Assembly (NCBI GenBank): GCA_035506155.1
Contig: DATJPX010000066.1
Span: 21,888-85,887 of the forward strand
Reading direction: 5' to 3'
Source of the DNA: UBA877 sp035506155
Lineage (GTDB): Bacteria > Chloroflexota > Anaerolineae > Anaerolineales > Villigracilaceae
DNA: 64,000 nucleotides
Shown here: one piece after another, positions 43,113-51,805 of the stretch
Layout of the letters: every line of letters begins with the position of its first letter
How positions within the stretch are numbered: position 1 is the stretch's first letter
Notes under the pieces: generated by a model
Databases searched by the model: none
Seen by the model: only the letters and a program-made list of their open reading frames with translations
Told to the model about the DNA's origin: nothing
Made by a program: the position numbers and the translations under genes

Positions 43113-43898
43113 CTATCCGCCATTGATGGCCAGGCGGCGCATGCCGCGCGAAAAGGCCAGGCCAAGGCTTCCACCCAGGACGAGCAGCCAGATTGCCTGG
43201 CCGAGGAGGATCTGGATAAAGAGCTGCAGGTTGGGTTCCACGAACAGGCGGGCCGGTCCATACATCATGTAGGAGAACGGCAGGATTCTTGCGATCGCCT
43301 GCAGCCAACCGGGATAGAAATCGATCGGGATCAACATCCCGCCAAGGATGAAAACGAACTTTTGATAGATCCATTCGAAGGGCGATACTTCCTCGGCGAC
43401 GAAAGCGGCCAGTCCGATCAGCGCGCCCGTGCAGAAATGCAGCAACCAGGCTCCGGCCAGCGCCAGGATGGCCAGCGGCCAATTCAGCAGGTTGGGGGGA
43501 GGCCCCGCCATGACCCAGACGAGCGCGCCGCCGACGACGAATAGCATGGCCATGCGTGGCAGGCTCTCACCGAGTCCATTATTCAATTCGTAGAGCAGGA
43601 ATTGATAGGGCTTATTCAAAAGATAGGCGATCGAGCCATCCTTGACCTGGTCGGAGATGGTCCGGCTGACCCGCGGGCGTCCGAGCTCGAGCGTCTCGGC
43701 AAGGAGCAGGTACCAGATCGTGTCGTGAAGGGTCAATCCGTTCAGGGAATTGGAACCCGAGGCCGCAAAGGTCACCCGCCACAATTGGAAGAACACCCAC
43801 ATGAAGATCAGGATCATCCCGCTGCGCGTCACCAGCTCAGCCGGATATGCCAGGGTGTTGAGCAGGTTGATCTGGAAGACGGCGAAGTATTTTTTCAT
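43113..43898 (-). CDS. ABC-2 exporter permease (first subunit)
   Basis: The 261-residue membrane protein (AVFQINLLNTLAYPAELVTRSGMILIFMWV at the start, FEWIYQKFVFILGGMLIPIDFYP late) is the usual partner of the permease at 42283 and probably forms a heterodimer with it. The ATG at 43898 overlaps the ATPase stop (ATGA), so the genes are coupled. Six hydrophobic segments are visible. Confidence 0.85.
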   Translation of the reverse strand: MKKYFAVFQINLLNTLAYPAELVTRSGMILIFMWVFFQLWRVTFAASGSNSLNGLTLHDTIWYLLLAETLELGRPRVSRTISDQVKDGSIAYLLNKPYQFLLYELNNGLGESLPRMAMLFVVGGALVWVMAGPPPNLLNWPLAILALAGAWLLHFCTGALIGLAAFVAEEVSPFEWIYQKFVFILGGMLIPIDFYPGWLQAIARILPFSYMMYGPARLFVEPNLQLFIQILLGQAIWLLVLGGSLGLAFSRGMRRLAINGG

Positions 43899-44908
43899 CC
43901 CTGCCCTGCCATGTCCGGTCTTCTGGCTGTCTGGTAGATCATGGCGATGACTTCTTCGAGGGGCGGGTCGGAGACGGTGATATCGACCAGTGTGCCCGCA
44001 GCCGAGATGTCGGCCATGACGCGCTCGACCGGGGTCCGCCGGGTGTCGAAGCGCAGCTTGGCGCCGTAGCGTTCCTTGCCGACTTTGAGGGTCTCGGTGC
44101 CGGGGATGCAGAAATTCAGCGGGATCTGTTCGGCATAGCGCACTTCGACCAGCTTGGAGGTCAGGAAGGAGCGCTTGAGGGTCGAGACCTTGTCTTGGTA
44201 GACGATCTGTCCATGATTGATGATGATGACGCGCTTGCAAAGCGCCTCGAGGTCCCCGGCATCATGGGAGGTCAGCAATACACCCACATTTTCCTGCCTG
44301 GCCATTTCCCGGATGGCATCGCGGATATTTTGCTTGGCGACCACGTCCAGGCCGATGGATGGCTCGTCGAGCAGGAGCAGTTTGGGTTTGTGGAGCAGGG
44401 AGGCGGCCACCTCGCAGCGCATCCGTTGGCCGAGGGAGAGCTTGCGCACCGGGGTCTCGAGCAGGTCGGCGATCTCGAACGCCTCCGAAAGGTAGGCGAT
44501 CCGTTTCCGGGCCTCCCGGTCGTCGAGCTCGTAGATTTTCCCAAACAGGGTGAAGGTGTCGATGGCCGGCAAATGATACCAAAGTTGCGGGCGCTGTCCG
44601 AAAACTGTCCCGATCGAGTAGGCCAGCTTCCGGCGTTGTTTCCAGGGGACATACCCCAACACAGACACCTCGCCCGAGCTTGGGAAGAGGATGCCGGTCA
44701 GGATCTTGATCGTCGTGGATTTGCCGGCGCCATTCGGGCCGATAAAGCCAAGCAACTCCCCGGCCTCCATCTCGAACGAAAGCCCGCGGACTGCCTCGAC
44801 CGGGCTGTATTCCGGCCGGAAGAGGGATCGAAAACTGGCCCCCAACCCCGCGGCTTTGTGTTTGGTCCGGAATGTTTTGGTTAGATTCGTGACTAGGATG
44901 GCGGGCAT
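43895..44908 (-). CDS. ABC-2 exporter ATPase
   Basis: The 337-residue ATPase has Walker A IGPNGAGKSTT, signature LSLGQRMRCEVA, Walker B LLLLDEPSIGLD and switch histidine in LTSHDAGD. A C-terminal extension of about 90 residues follows, as in NatA/DrrA-type exporters. It powers the two downstream permeases. The start has a minus-strand TAAAAT only five bases before the ATG and no ribosome site, so translation may be leaderless. It diverges from the gene at 45041. Confidence 0.92.
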   Translation of the reverse strand: MPAILVTNLTKTFRTKHKAAGLGASFRSLFRPEYSPVEAVRGLSFEMEAGELLGFIGPNGAGKSTTIKILTGILFPSSGEVSVLGYVPWKQRRKLAYSIGTVFGQRPQLWYHLPAIDTFTLFGKIYELDDREARKRIAYLSEAFEIADLLETPVRKLSLGQRMRCEVAASLLHKPKLLLLDEPSIGLDVVAKQNIRDAIREMARQENVGVLLTSHDAGDLEALCKRVIIINHGQIVYQDKVSTLKRSFLTSKLVEVRYAEQIPLNFCIPGTETLKVGKERYGAKLRFDTRRTPVERVMADISAAGTLVDITVSDPPLEEVIAMIYQTARRPDMAGQG

Positions 44909-44913
44909 GTCTC

Positions 44914-44919
44914 ATTTTA
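44914..44919 (-). promoter_or_regulatory. -10 box of the ABC-2 operon, very close to the start codon
   Basis: TAAAAT on the minus strand ends five bases before the ATG at 44908. The divergent gene at 45041 has TACAAT at 44941-44946 with TTTACA 19 bases before it, so the two promoters would overlap. Confidence 0.4.
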
Positions 44920-45040
44920 CATCATGAGGCGGTTTCGTTGTACAATGAAAGTGCTATCTGGCGTAGGAGACCGGCGGCCCATCCGGTCTGTGCCTGCAGC
45001 CGTCCGCTGTCATTGAGTGCGTGGATGGTAGAGGTGGAAT

Positions 45041-46204
45041 ATGAAACTCCAAAAGAAGCATGCGATCATCCTGGCCGTCGTCCTTCTGGTTGTCCTGGCT
45101 TTGTCTTTGCTGCTTACCAACCAGAAAGTGCGGGCGATGTATGGCAATGCATATAAAATTTTCGTGCTCTACCGGGTCGAAAACGAACTCCTGATGGGCA
45201 CACCGGCCGGACGGTACTATCGCACCTTCTTCTGGAAGAGCAATGACGAGTTGATCCGGATCTATTACGCATATCCGGAAAAAAGCAACGATATGTTCAC
45301 TGTAATAGACATGTATATGCCCGCTTTGGAGGCGCTGTTGGATGGACGGGGGGATACCGTAACGCTCAGCGCCGAACAGGTCGATGCGGCCCAGGCGGAG
45401 TTTGAATGGCTGGAATCTGTAGCCGAGTCACCCTTGCGGGAGGACATCCAGGGCGAGCTGGAGCGCTTCCCGATGCAGACCTTCACCGGGATGACCGCCA
45501 AGCAGGCCTGGGATTACATTAACGCCAATTGGGTGCCGCGCACCCCGGAAGAACAAGCCATGAGTGAGATGATGACCAAGTCGCCTCCCACGCCGGATTA
45601 CCAGGCGACCAAATTGGATTATGCTGTCGAAGGGGAAGTGGGCTTTTTCTATCCCTCCGGATGGACGCTGTCAGCTTCCGATCCGGGGGCGGATCCGGTT
45701 GGCAGGACGGTTTTCATCGATCCGCCCGGCGTCGATTCATCCGGGAGCCCGAGCGTGGATCGGATCACCATGCAAATCTGGTCATTGGCTGCCGATCAAC
45801 AGGACACTCTCGACCCCGCTCGATCGGATCCGGCCGACGATGGTTATGCAGTCCTCTGGCAGGAAACTCAACAATTGGGAGACTTGCACGGAGCCAGATA
45901 TGTCTGGGGCCAGCCGGGAGGCGATTCGATCCTGTATGCCCGGTTGTATGGCGAGACCGAGCAAATTGCCATTCAGTTGTCAGCGAAGATCAAGAACCCG
46001 GATGATCTCAGAGTGTTTGGCTTCCGGTACACCCTCGGGACGGAATACGCCCCCTTCAATAGCATCCTTTACAATATCCAGGTGGTTGGCCTCCCGACCG
46101 AAACCCCTCAGCCAACCCTGACGCCGTTTCCTACCGAGACGCCGATCCCTGTCCTTCCCACCGGGACGGGCACCTTCTTCGTGACGGAGACGCCCACACC
46201 TTAG
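45041..46204 (+). CDS. Membrane-anchored extracytoplasmic protein of unknown function
   Basis: The 387-residue protein has an N-terminal membrane helix (AIILAVVLLVVLALSLLL, residues 8-25), a helical region to about residue 180, then a beta-rich domain (VGFFYPSGWTLSASDPGADPV, TMQIWSLAADQQ, LHGARYVWGQPG) and a Pro/Thr tail. The PSGWT region recalls PsbP-like or lipoprotein-type domains with a FxYPxGW motif, which is a loose resemblance only. GAGGTGGAAT precedes the ATG. The sirtuin gene follows after 20 bases in the same direction. Confidence 0.75.
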   Translation: MKLQKKHAIILAVVLLVVLALSLLLTNQKVRAMYGNAYKIFVLYRVENELLMGTPAGRYYRTFFWKSNDELIRIYYAYPEKSNDMFTVIDMYMPALEALLDGRGDTVTLSAEQVDAAQAEFEWLESVAESPLREDIQGELERFPMQTFTGMTAKQAWDYINANWVPRTPEEQAMSEMMTKSPPTPDYQATKLDYAVEGEVGFFYPSGWTLSASDPGADPVGRTVFIDPPGVDSSGSPSVDRITMQIWSLAADQQDTLDPARSDPADDGYAVLWQETQQLGDLHGARYVWGQPGGDSILYARLYGETEQIAIQLSAKIKNPDDLRVFGFRYTLGTEYAPFNSILYNIQVVGLPTETPQPTLTPFPTETPIPVLPTGTGTFFVTETPTP

Positions 46205-46224
46205 AGCTGGATTGCAAGACTAAC

Positions 46225-46971
46225 ATGCCCCCGTCCGTGGAAATTCCGCCTCGATTGCTCCAGGACCTCCGGTCCGCTCAAAATGTCGCCGCCCTGACCG
46301 GCGCGGGGGTATCCCAGGAATCTGGTCTGCGCACCTTCCGCGATCCAATGGATGGCCTTTGGGCGCAGTATCGGCCGGAGGACCTGGCGACCCTCGATGC
46401 ATTCGAGCGTGATCCCGAGCTGGTTTGGGAATTCTATGCCATGCGAAGGCTGAAAGGCGGGCAAGTCCAACCGAATCCTGGCCATTATGCGCTGGCGGAG
46501 ATCGGCCGGCGCATACCCTATTTCAGCCTGATCACCCAGAACGTCGACGGCCTGCACCAGCGCGCCGGCAGTTCGGACGTGATCGAGCTGCATGGAAACA
46601 TTACCCGCCTGCGCTGCTCGCGTGACTGCGGGCCGGTCACCGAATGGAAGGATGACCCGAAGAAGATCCCGAGGTGCCCCCGCTGTGGAGCGAACCTGCG
46701 TCCGGACGTCGTCTGGTTTGGGGAGATGCTGCCCGAAATTGAACTGGAGCGGGCGATCGAAGCCGCCCGGGCAAGTCGGGTCTTTCTTTCCATCGGTACT
46801 TCCGCGGTGGTCCACCCGGCCGCCACCCTACCGATCCTGGCAAAAGAATCCGGGGCCTGCCTGGTCGAGATCAATCCAGAAAAGACTCCCTTGACCGCCT
46901 CCGCCGATTATTTCCTCCAGGGTAAATCGGGCGAAATCCTGCCCGAACTGGTCAGGCAAATCTGGAGGTAA
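46225..46971 (+). CDS. cobB: NAD-dependent protein deacylase (sirtuin)
   Basis: The 248-residue protein has the sirtuin motifs TGAGVSQESGLRTFRD, TQNVDGLHQRAG, catalytic His in ELHGN, the four zinc cysteines (CSRDC and CPRCG), LRPDVVWFGE and SAVVHPAATLP. It removes acyl groups from lysines using NAD. The short N terminus suggests the bacterial CobB-type. It has no strong ribosome site and follows the gene at 45041 closely. A terminator follows. Confidence 0.93.
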   Translation: MPPSVEIPPRLLQDLRSAQNVAALTGAGVSQESGLRTFRDPMDGLWAQYRPEDLATLDAFERDPELVWEFYAMRRLKGGQVQPNPGHYALAEIGRRIPYFSLITQNVDGLHQRAGSSDVIELHGNITRLRCSRDCGPVTEWKDDPKKIPRCPRCGANLRPDVVWFGEMLPEIELERAIEAARASRVFLSIGTSAVVHPAATLPILAKESGACLVEINPEKTPLTASADYFLQGKSGEILPELVRQIWR

Positions 46972-46998
46972 AGGCCGGCCCTGACCGTTGCATCGATA

Positions 46999-47032
46999 AA
47001 AAACCTGCGAGAGCACTTCACGCAGGTTTTCA
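46999..47032. terminator. Bidirectional Rho-independent terminator
   Basis: AAAACCTGCG (47000-47009) pairs with CGCAGGTTTT (47021-47030), with A/T runs on both outer sides. It lies between the convergent sirtuin and GH13 genes. Confidence 0.85.
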
Positions 47033-47051
47033 TTTCGTAAGCTCATCTCGA

Positions 47052-48440
47052 TCAACTAATCCAATTTCCGCTCCAGGCTGGCAGGTTAAGTTTAATCCGA
47101 TCGTTGGCGATCGTGAACTTTTTCCCGTCGATCAGGCTTTGGACGGCCCGGCCTTCCTTCCAGCCGAGGGCTGCGCATGGGACCTCGAACTGGTGGGCGC
47201 GATCCGAAGCATTGATTGCCACGAGGACGCTTTCCTCCCCCAGGGAGCGGCCAAAAACATAGAGCCCGTCCACAGCCAGCAGGCGGACGTAGTCGCCGCG
47301 ACGCAGGCTGGGCGTCCGTTTCCGCAGGGCGATCAGCATCCGCACCCACTGGCGAAGCTCCTGGTTCCAATCGCTTTCCTGCCAGGGGAAGGCTCGCCGG
47401 CTGTCCGGGTCCTTCATCCCTTCCAGCCCGATCTCGTCGCCGTAGTAGAGGGCGGGTGCGCCCGGGAAAGCCATCTGGATCAGGAAAGCGAGCTTGACCT
47501 TCGTGAGATTGGCTCCCAGCATGGTTTTGATCCGTTCGGTATCGTGCGAACCAAGCGGAACGTACATCGCGTAAAGGTTTTCGCGCGAGTAGGCGGCGAA
47601 TATCCGGTCGACCCGGTCCCCGAATTGGGCGCTGTTCTCGTTGTTTTGCAGGTAGGCGATCAGGCCTTCCCGGAAGGGATAATTCATCAACCCGTCGAAG
47701 TGTGTATCGTTGGCCCAGCGTGGATTGATGTCCCAGATCTCGCCGACCAGGTAGGCGTCCCGGTTTGCGGATTTGACCACGTGGCGGAATTCCTCCCAGA
47801 AACCGTCGTCGTCGATATCGTTGGGGACGTCCAGCCTCCAGCCGTCTGTGCCCTGCTCGATCCAGTAGCGCGCTACGTTGAGGATATAATCCCGAACCTG
47901 CGGATTGCCGGTGTTCAATTTCGGCAGGGATTTGTGATTCCACCAGCCCAGGTAGTTTTGCGCGTCGCCTCCCGTGTAAGCATCCAGGGGGAAGCGGTGG
48001 ATATGGAACCAATCCTTGTATGGCGAGTTTTCGCCGTTTTCAAGCACGTCCACGAACGCGAAGAAGCCTCTTCCGCAGTGGTTGAAGACCCCATCCAGGA
48101 TGACACGCAGATTATTCCGGTGGGCGGCATCCAGCAGCATGTGGAAATCGGCCATCGTCCCGAGCTTGGGATCGATCTGGAAATAATCGCTCGTGTTGTA
48201 GCGGTGGTTGGAAGTGGACAGGAAGATCGGATTCAGGTAGAGCGCATTGATTCCAAGGTCGAGAAGATAATCCAAATGCTGGATGATCCCGCGCAGGTCG
48301 CCTCCGGCGAAATTCCAGTTGGTCGGGGCGGCATTCCAGGGATGTACGTTTGGAGGATCGTTCGCCGGATCGCCGTTGGCAAACCGGTCCGGGAAGATCT
48401 GGTAGAAAATCGCGTCCTGCACCCAGTAAGGGGTCGTCAT
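47052..48440 (-). CDS. GH13 alpha-amylase-family enzyme, cytoplasmic
   Basis: The 462-residue barrel enzyme has Asp204 (GWRLDV), Glu234 (LVGEIW) and Asp300 (GSHDTER) as the catalytic triad, and LPKLNTG, the neopullulanase/cyclomaltodextrinase motif. It begins WVQDAIFYQIFPDRFANGD with no signal peptide, so it acts on imported maltodextrin or cyclodextrin. It lacks the N-terminal beta-domain of classic neopullulanases. It is a close paralogue of the enzyme at 55602-57119 but lies outside the maltodextrin operon. Confidence 0.93.
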   Translation of the reverse strand: MTTPYWVQDAIFYQIFPDRFANGDPANDPPNVHPWNAAPTNWNFAGGDLRGIIQHLDYLLDLGINALYLNPIFLSTSNHRYNTSDYFQIDPKLGTMADFHMLLDAAHRNNLRVILDGVFNHCGRGFFAFVDVLENGENSPYKDWFHIHRFPLDAYTGGDAQNYLGWWNHKSLPKLNTGNPQVRDYILNVARYWIEQGTDGWRLDVPNDIDDDGFWEEFRHVVKSANRDAYLVGEIWDINPRWANDTHFDGLMNYPFREGLIAYLQNNENSAQFGDRVDRIFAAYSRENLYAMYVPLGSHDTERIKTMLGANLTKVKLAFLIQMAFPGAPALYYGDEIGLEGMKDPDSRRAFPWQESDWNQELRQWVRMLIALRKRTPSLRRGDYVRLLAVDGLYVFGRSLGEESVLVAINASDRAHQFEVPCAALGWKEGRAVQSLIDGKKFTIANDRIKLNLPAWSGNWIS

Positions 48441-48563
48441 TCATCATGCTCCGATAAAAGAGGATTGTTTGCCTATTATATTTTGTGTTTGGGCCCAACG
48501 GATAGAATGTCATCGAATTGCGATGATCCGTGCCCTTTGATTCGGCTCGATCGGATTTCGTCC

Positions 48564-49700
48564 TCAGCCGCCGACGGAAACCCCGATGAGCCTGCCAACG
48601 CCAAATACCAACAAGGCTGCTGCCACGCCGATCAGCACCTGGCGGAAACCGGAGACCCAGACGCTTCTTCCGGTCATCAAGGTGATGGCTGCGCCGGTCA
48701 GGAATAGGGCCAGCGCGCCCAGGGCAAGGCTGACGATGGCCGCGGTCAGGCCGTTGAGGAATAAGTAGGGAAAGAGCGGAACGATCGCTCCGGCCGAGAA
48801 GAGGAAAAACGAAGTGAAAGCGGCCACCCAGGGCGACCCGCCCAACTCATTCGGATCGATGCCCAGTTCTTCGCGTGCCAGCGTGTCCAGGATGGTGTTC
48901 TTGTCGGCCGCCATTTGGGCGGCAGCCAGTTCGCGGGCGCGCTCTTTGGGCAGGCCCTTGGACTGATAAATGAGAGCCAGTTCCTCCTGCTCCTCCTGGG
49001 GGGCGTGCTCGATTTCCTCGGCCTCTATTTTCATCTGGTTCTGGTAGAGCTCGCGGGAACTCTGCACGGACAACCATTCTCCCAGGGCCATCGAGCTGGC
49101 GCCGGCGAGCAGGCCGGCGATGCCGGTGATCAACACCCCGTGCCCGGGCAAATTGGCCCCGGCCGCACCCATGGTCAGGCTGAGCACCGAAACCAGTCCG
49201 TCGTTCGCTCCCAGCACGGCAGCCCGCAGGGCGTTCCCGCCGCCGGCCCGATGACGCCCTTCCAACTGGGCCACCTCGCTGCCCATCAATCCGCTCAGGC
49301 GGCCGGATGCGGCGGCAACCAGACGGGCATGGGATTTCTCATCCGCAGACATGCGGCCTGTCTCGGTCCTGGCCTCAGGCTGGTTGTCATATGCCCGGCT
49401 GTCGGCCTGTTCGTTCCCGACGATGGTCGGGAGGACGAAGCCCGCGCCGAACCGTTTCGCCAGGGAGCCCATCGTGTGCGCCCGCCAGGAAGGTTTGGCT
49501 TGTCCGAGTTTTACACCCGCCTCTGCCAGGCGCTTCTCCCATACTGCCGCGTGTTTCCTCTCGCTGGCAGCCAGGTTCCGGTAGACATTGGCCAGCTCGT
49601 CCTTTTCCTCTACATCGGCGAGTGCGGAATAAAGCGCCGCGCCGTCGATCTCCTTTTGCCAGTTGGCCCGAAAGCGGGCAATATCCTTTGAGCTGGTCAT
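48564..49700 (-). CDS. Ferritin-like domain fused to VIT1/CCC1-type membrane protein
   Basis: The 378-residue protein has an N-terminal ferritin-like/rubrerythrin-type helical part (residues about 5-75: KEIDGAALYSALADVEEKDELANVYRNLAASERKHA) with metal-binding Glu and His. The C-terminal VIT1 membrane domain (about 155-378) is ALRAAVLGANDGLVSVLSLTMGAAG, LAGASSMALGEWLSVQSSREL and four or five helices. This resembles MbfA-type iron exporters that join a ferritin-like sensor to a VIT1 carrier. ATG 49700 follows GGTGGTGG; an upstream GTG at 49709 is also in frame. Iron or manganese transport is inferred. Confidence 0.87.
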   Translation of the reverse strand: MTSSKDIARFRANWQKEIDGAALYSALADVEEKDELANVYRNLAASERKHAAVWEKRLAEAGVKLGQAKPSWRAHTMGSLAKRFGAGFVLPTIVGNEQADSRAYDNQPEARTETGRMSADEKSHARLVAAASGRLSGLMGSEVAQLEGRHRAGGGNALRAAVLGANDGLVSVLSLTMGAAGANLPGHGVLITGIAGLLAGASSMALGEWLSVQSSRELYQNQMKIEAEEIEHAPQEEQEELALIYQSKGLPKERARELAAAQMAADKNTILDTLAREELGIDPNELGGSPWVAAFTSFFLFSAGAIVPLFPYLFLNGLTAAIVSLALGALALFLTGAAITLMTGRSVWVSGFRQVLIGVAAALLVFGVGRLIGVSVGG

Positions 49701-49810
49701 ATCCACCACCTTTCAAGAACGGATTGAAGATCGAATTTTACCGCGACTTCTCCAAAGGCTGTGCGGGAGTAATGTTATACTTGGCAGCTATTCCAGAGGA
49801 ACGGACGCTT

Positions 49811-50152
49811 ATGAACGAACTAGTCATCGACAGGCTTGTCATGCTGACCGCCTCGGGCTCCCAATTTGATTCCTTGGTGAAGGAACTCACCCGGGATGCG
49901 TTTCACTTTACGGTCATGAATAGCACCAGCGAGATGCTCCAGGAATCGACCCTTTGCCTCCTGATCGGTTTTCCTGCCTCCCGGTTGCCTGATCTTCTCG
50001 CGGTCGTGCGGAAGAATTGCCTGCCATATAAAAAATTCATTCCCACCCAGAGCCTTCTTCCCGGGGAGATATCCTCCCTTCCCATGGTGGAAGCGCAACT
50101 GGGCGGCGCCATCGTTTACATGCTCAACGTCGAGCACTTCGAGCAGATATAA
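49811..50152 (+). CDS. Divergent c-di-AMP-receptor-like protein (DarA/PstA paralogue)
   Basis: The 113-residue protein aligns loosely with the adjacent 87-residue c-di-AMP receptor homologue: RLVMLTASGSQFDSLVKELTRDAFHFTVM parallels its start, and both end with FEQI. It has lost the TGGF loop used for ligand binding and carries an extra insert after residue 60. It is probably a PII-like ferredoxin fold with changed ligand. TATACT at 49776-49781 could be a -10. The gene is 11 bases before its paralogue. Confidence 0.7.
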   Translation: MNELVIDRLVMLTASGSQFDSLVKELTRDAFHFTVMNSTSEMLQESTLCLLIGFPASRLPDLLAVVRKNCLPYKKFIPTQSLLPGEISSLPMVEAQLGGAIVYMLNVEHFEQI

Positions 50153-50163
50153 AAGAGGTCAGG

Positions 50164-50427
50164 ATGAAGTTGATGTTTGTGATCGTTCGTGACGCTGATG
50201 GGGACGGGGTCCTCCAGGCATTGGTCGACAACGGTTACCGGGTCACGCGGGTTGCCAGTACGGGTGGCTTTTTGAAGCGCGGGAATGTGACCCTCATGGT
50301 CGGTCTGGAAGACGAGAAAGTCCGTCAGGTGATCGAGCTGCTTCGGGAGACCTGCTGTCCTCCCGAGGAGCCGCAGCACCGGGCGACCGTCTTTGTGGTA
50401 GACATGCCGTACTTCGAACAAATCTAG
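50164..50427 (+). CDS. c-di-AMP receptor family protein (DarA/PstA-like)
   Basis: The 87-residue protein matches the DUF970/DarA family: KLMFVIVRDADGDGVLQALVDNGYRVTRVASTGGFLKRGNVTLMVGLED. The STGGFL segment and the following GN-T pattern correspond to the c-di-AMP-binding loops of the B. subtilis and S. aureus proteins. It should form a PII-like trimer that senses c-di-AMP. It follows its divergent paralogue and is followed by an MFS gene after five bases, a possible target or simple co-transcription. Confidence 0.88.
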   Translation: MKLMFVIVRDADGDGVLQALVDNGYRVTRVASTGGFLKRGNVTLMVGLEDEKVRQVIELLRETCCPPEEPQHRATVFVVDMPYFEQI

Positions 50428-50432
50428 CCGGT

Positions 50433-51755
50433 ATGCATCGTGCTTCCCTGAGCGTTTTTCGCGCCCGGACCCGGCGCGCTTTCCGCCAGTTCACCTGGGG
50501 CGGCGACTGGGCCATTTCCCTGCCTTCCCAGATCAAGCAAAACCTGCAGTGGTTCTTCTTCGACGGTCTGTTCGCTTCCGCCAGCGATAATATCGTTATT
50601 ACCTACCTGGTCTTGTACATCCTCGCCCTGGGGGCTACGCGGACTCAGATCGGTTTGATGAGCTCGCTCTCGAGCCTGACGGTCGCCTTGCTCCTGCTGC
50701 CGGGGGCCATCCTGGTCGAACGCTATGGACATCGCCAGCAACTCACTTTGATGTTCGGCGGCGGGATTGCCCGCCTGGTCCTGCTGGTTCTGGCCTGCCT
50801 GCCATTTTTCCTGCATGGCCAGCTCCTGGTCCTGGCTGCGATGGCCTTCTCCATCTGCCGGGATGCCTTCGGCAACCTGGCCTTTCCCGCCTGGATGTCC
50901 GTCACCGGCGACATCGTTCCGATGGAGGGACGCGGCCGGTATTTTGGCTCGCGGAATTTCATTATGGGGATCGCCGGGATGGTGGTGATTTACCTGGTGG
51001 GTGAGCTGATCACCGGGACGGTCCCTCCGTACGGATACCAGGTCGCCCTCGGCCTGGCGTTCCTGCTTGGGGCCTTTTCCACCTACAGTTTCAGCCGTAT
51101 CCGCGATCCCAAGGGGAAGGCGCCCATCCCGGTGGAAGGGTCCCTGTCCTTTAAGACCGTCCTGAATGACATGAAGGGTCATCCGGCCTTCATTTCGCTC
51201 TGCCTGGTCATGGTCATGTGGAATTTTTCGGTCAACATTGCCGGACCTTTCTTCAATGTCTACATGGTCCAGAACCTGAAGTTCACCGCCAGCATGGTGG
51301 GGATTACCAGCATCGTATCCACGGTGGCGGGGCTCGTCGTCCAGCGCTGGATCGGTCACCTGTCGGACCGCCTGGGTTCACGCAAGGTCATGCTGATCAG
51401 CATGATGTTGATCCCCCTGCTCCCGGCGCTCTGGGTTTTCATCACCAGGTTCTGGCAGGTGATCGCCCTCAATTCTTTCGGCGGGATGGCCTGGGGCGCC
51501 TTCAATCTGGTTTCGTTCAATTTCCTCCTGTCCCTGACGCCCCCCGCCCAGCGGGCGCGCTACTCGGCGATTTTTCAGATCATGGTGACCCTGGCGTTGG
51601 CCGGAGGGGCGGCCTTCGGCGCCTGGGTCGTCACTCAATGGAATTACCAGGCGATCTTCGCCTGCTCGGCGATTGGACGGATTATTGCAATGATCATGTT
51701 TGCCCGCATGCTCCCGACCAGCTCGGAAAAGGAAGCAGCATTGGCCCAGGCATGA
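50433..51755 (+). CDS. MFS transporter
   Basis: The 440-residue protein has about twelve hydrophobic helices with an N-terminal cytoplasmic arm of 35 residues. Between helices 2 and 3 is PGAILVERYGHRQQLTLMFG, and the central loop is charged. A second MFS-type signature RWIGHLSDRLGSRKVMLI follows in the second half. Substrate unknown. It starts five bases after the c-di-AMP-receptor stop with no obvious ribosome site, so translation is probably coupled to the upstream gene. Confidence 0.88.
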   Translation: MHRASLSVFRARTRRAFRQFTWGGDWAISLPSQIKQNLQWFFFDGLFASASDNIVITYLVLYILALGATRTQIGLMSSLSSLTVALLLLPGAILVERYGHRQQLTLMFGGGIARLVLLVLACLPFFLHGQLLVLAAMAFSICRDAFGNLAFPAWMSVTGDIVPMEGRGRYFGSRNFIMGIAGMVVIYLVGELITGTVPPYGYQVALGLAFLLGAFSTYSFSRIRDPKGKAPIPVEGSLSFKTVLNDMKGHPAFISLCLVMVMWNFSVNIAGPFFNVYMVQNLKFTASMVGITSIVSTVAGLVVQRWIGHLSDRLGSRKVMLISMMLIPLLPALWVFITRFWQVIALNSFGGMAWGAFNLVSFNFLLSLTPPAQRARYSAIFQIMVTLALAGGAAFGAWVVTQWNYQAIFACSAIGRIIAMIMFARMLPTSSEKEAALAQA

Positions 51756-51758
51756 GAT

Positions 51759-51793
51759 AAAAAATGCGGACCTCATTTGGTCCGCATTTTTTG
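51759..51793. terminator. Bidirectional Rho-independent terminator ending the maltodextrin operon
   Basis: AAAATGCGGACC (51761-51772) pairs perfectly with GGTCCGCATTTT (51779-51790) and is flanked by A- and T-runs. It ends the MFS transcript and the convergent leftward operon. Confidence 0.93.
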
Positions 51794-51805
51794 TTTCCCG
51801 ATGTG

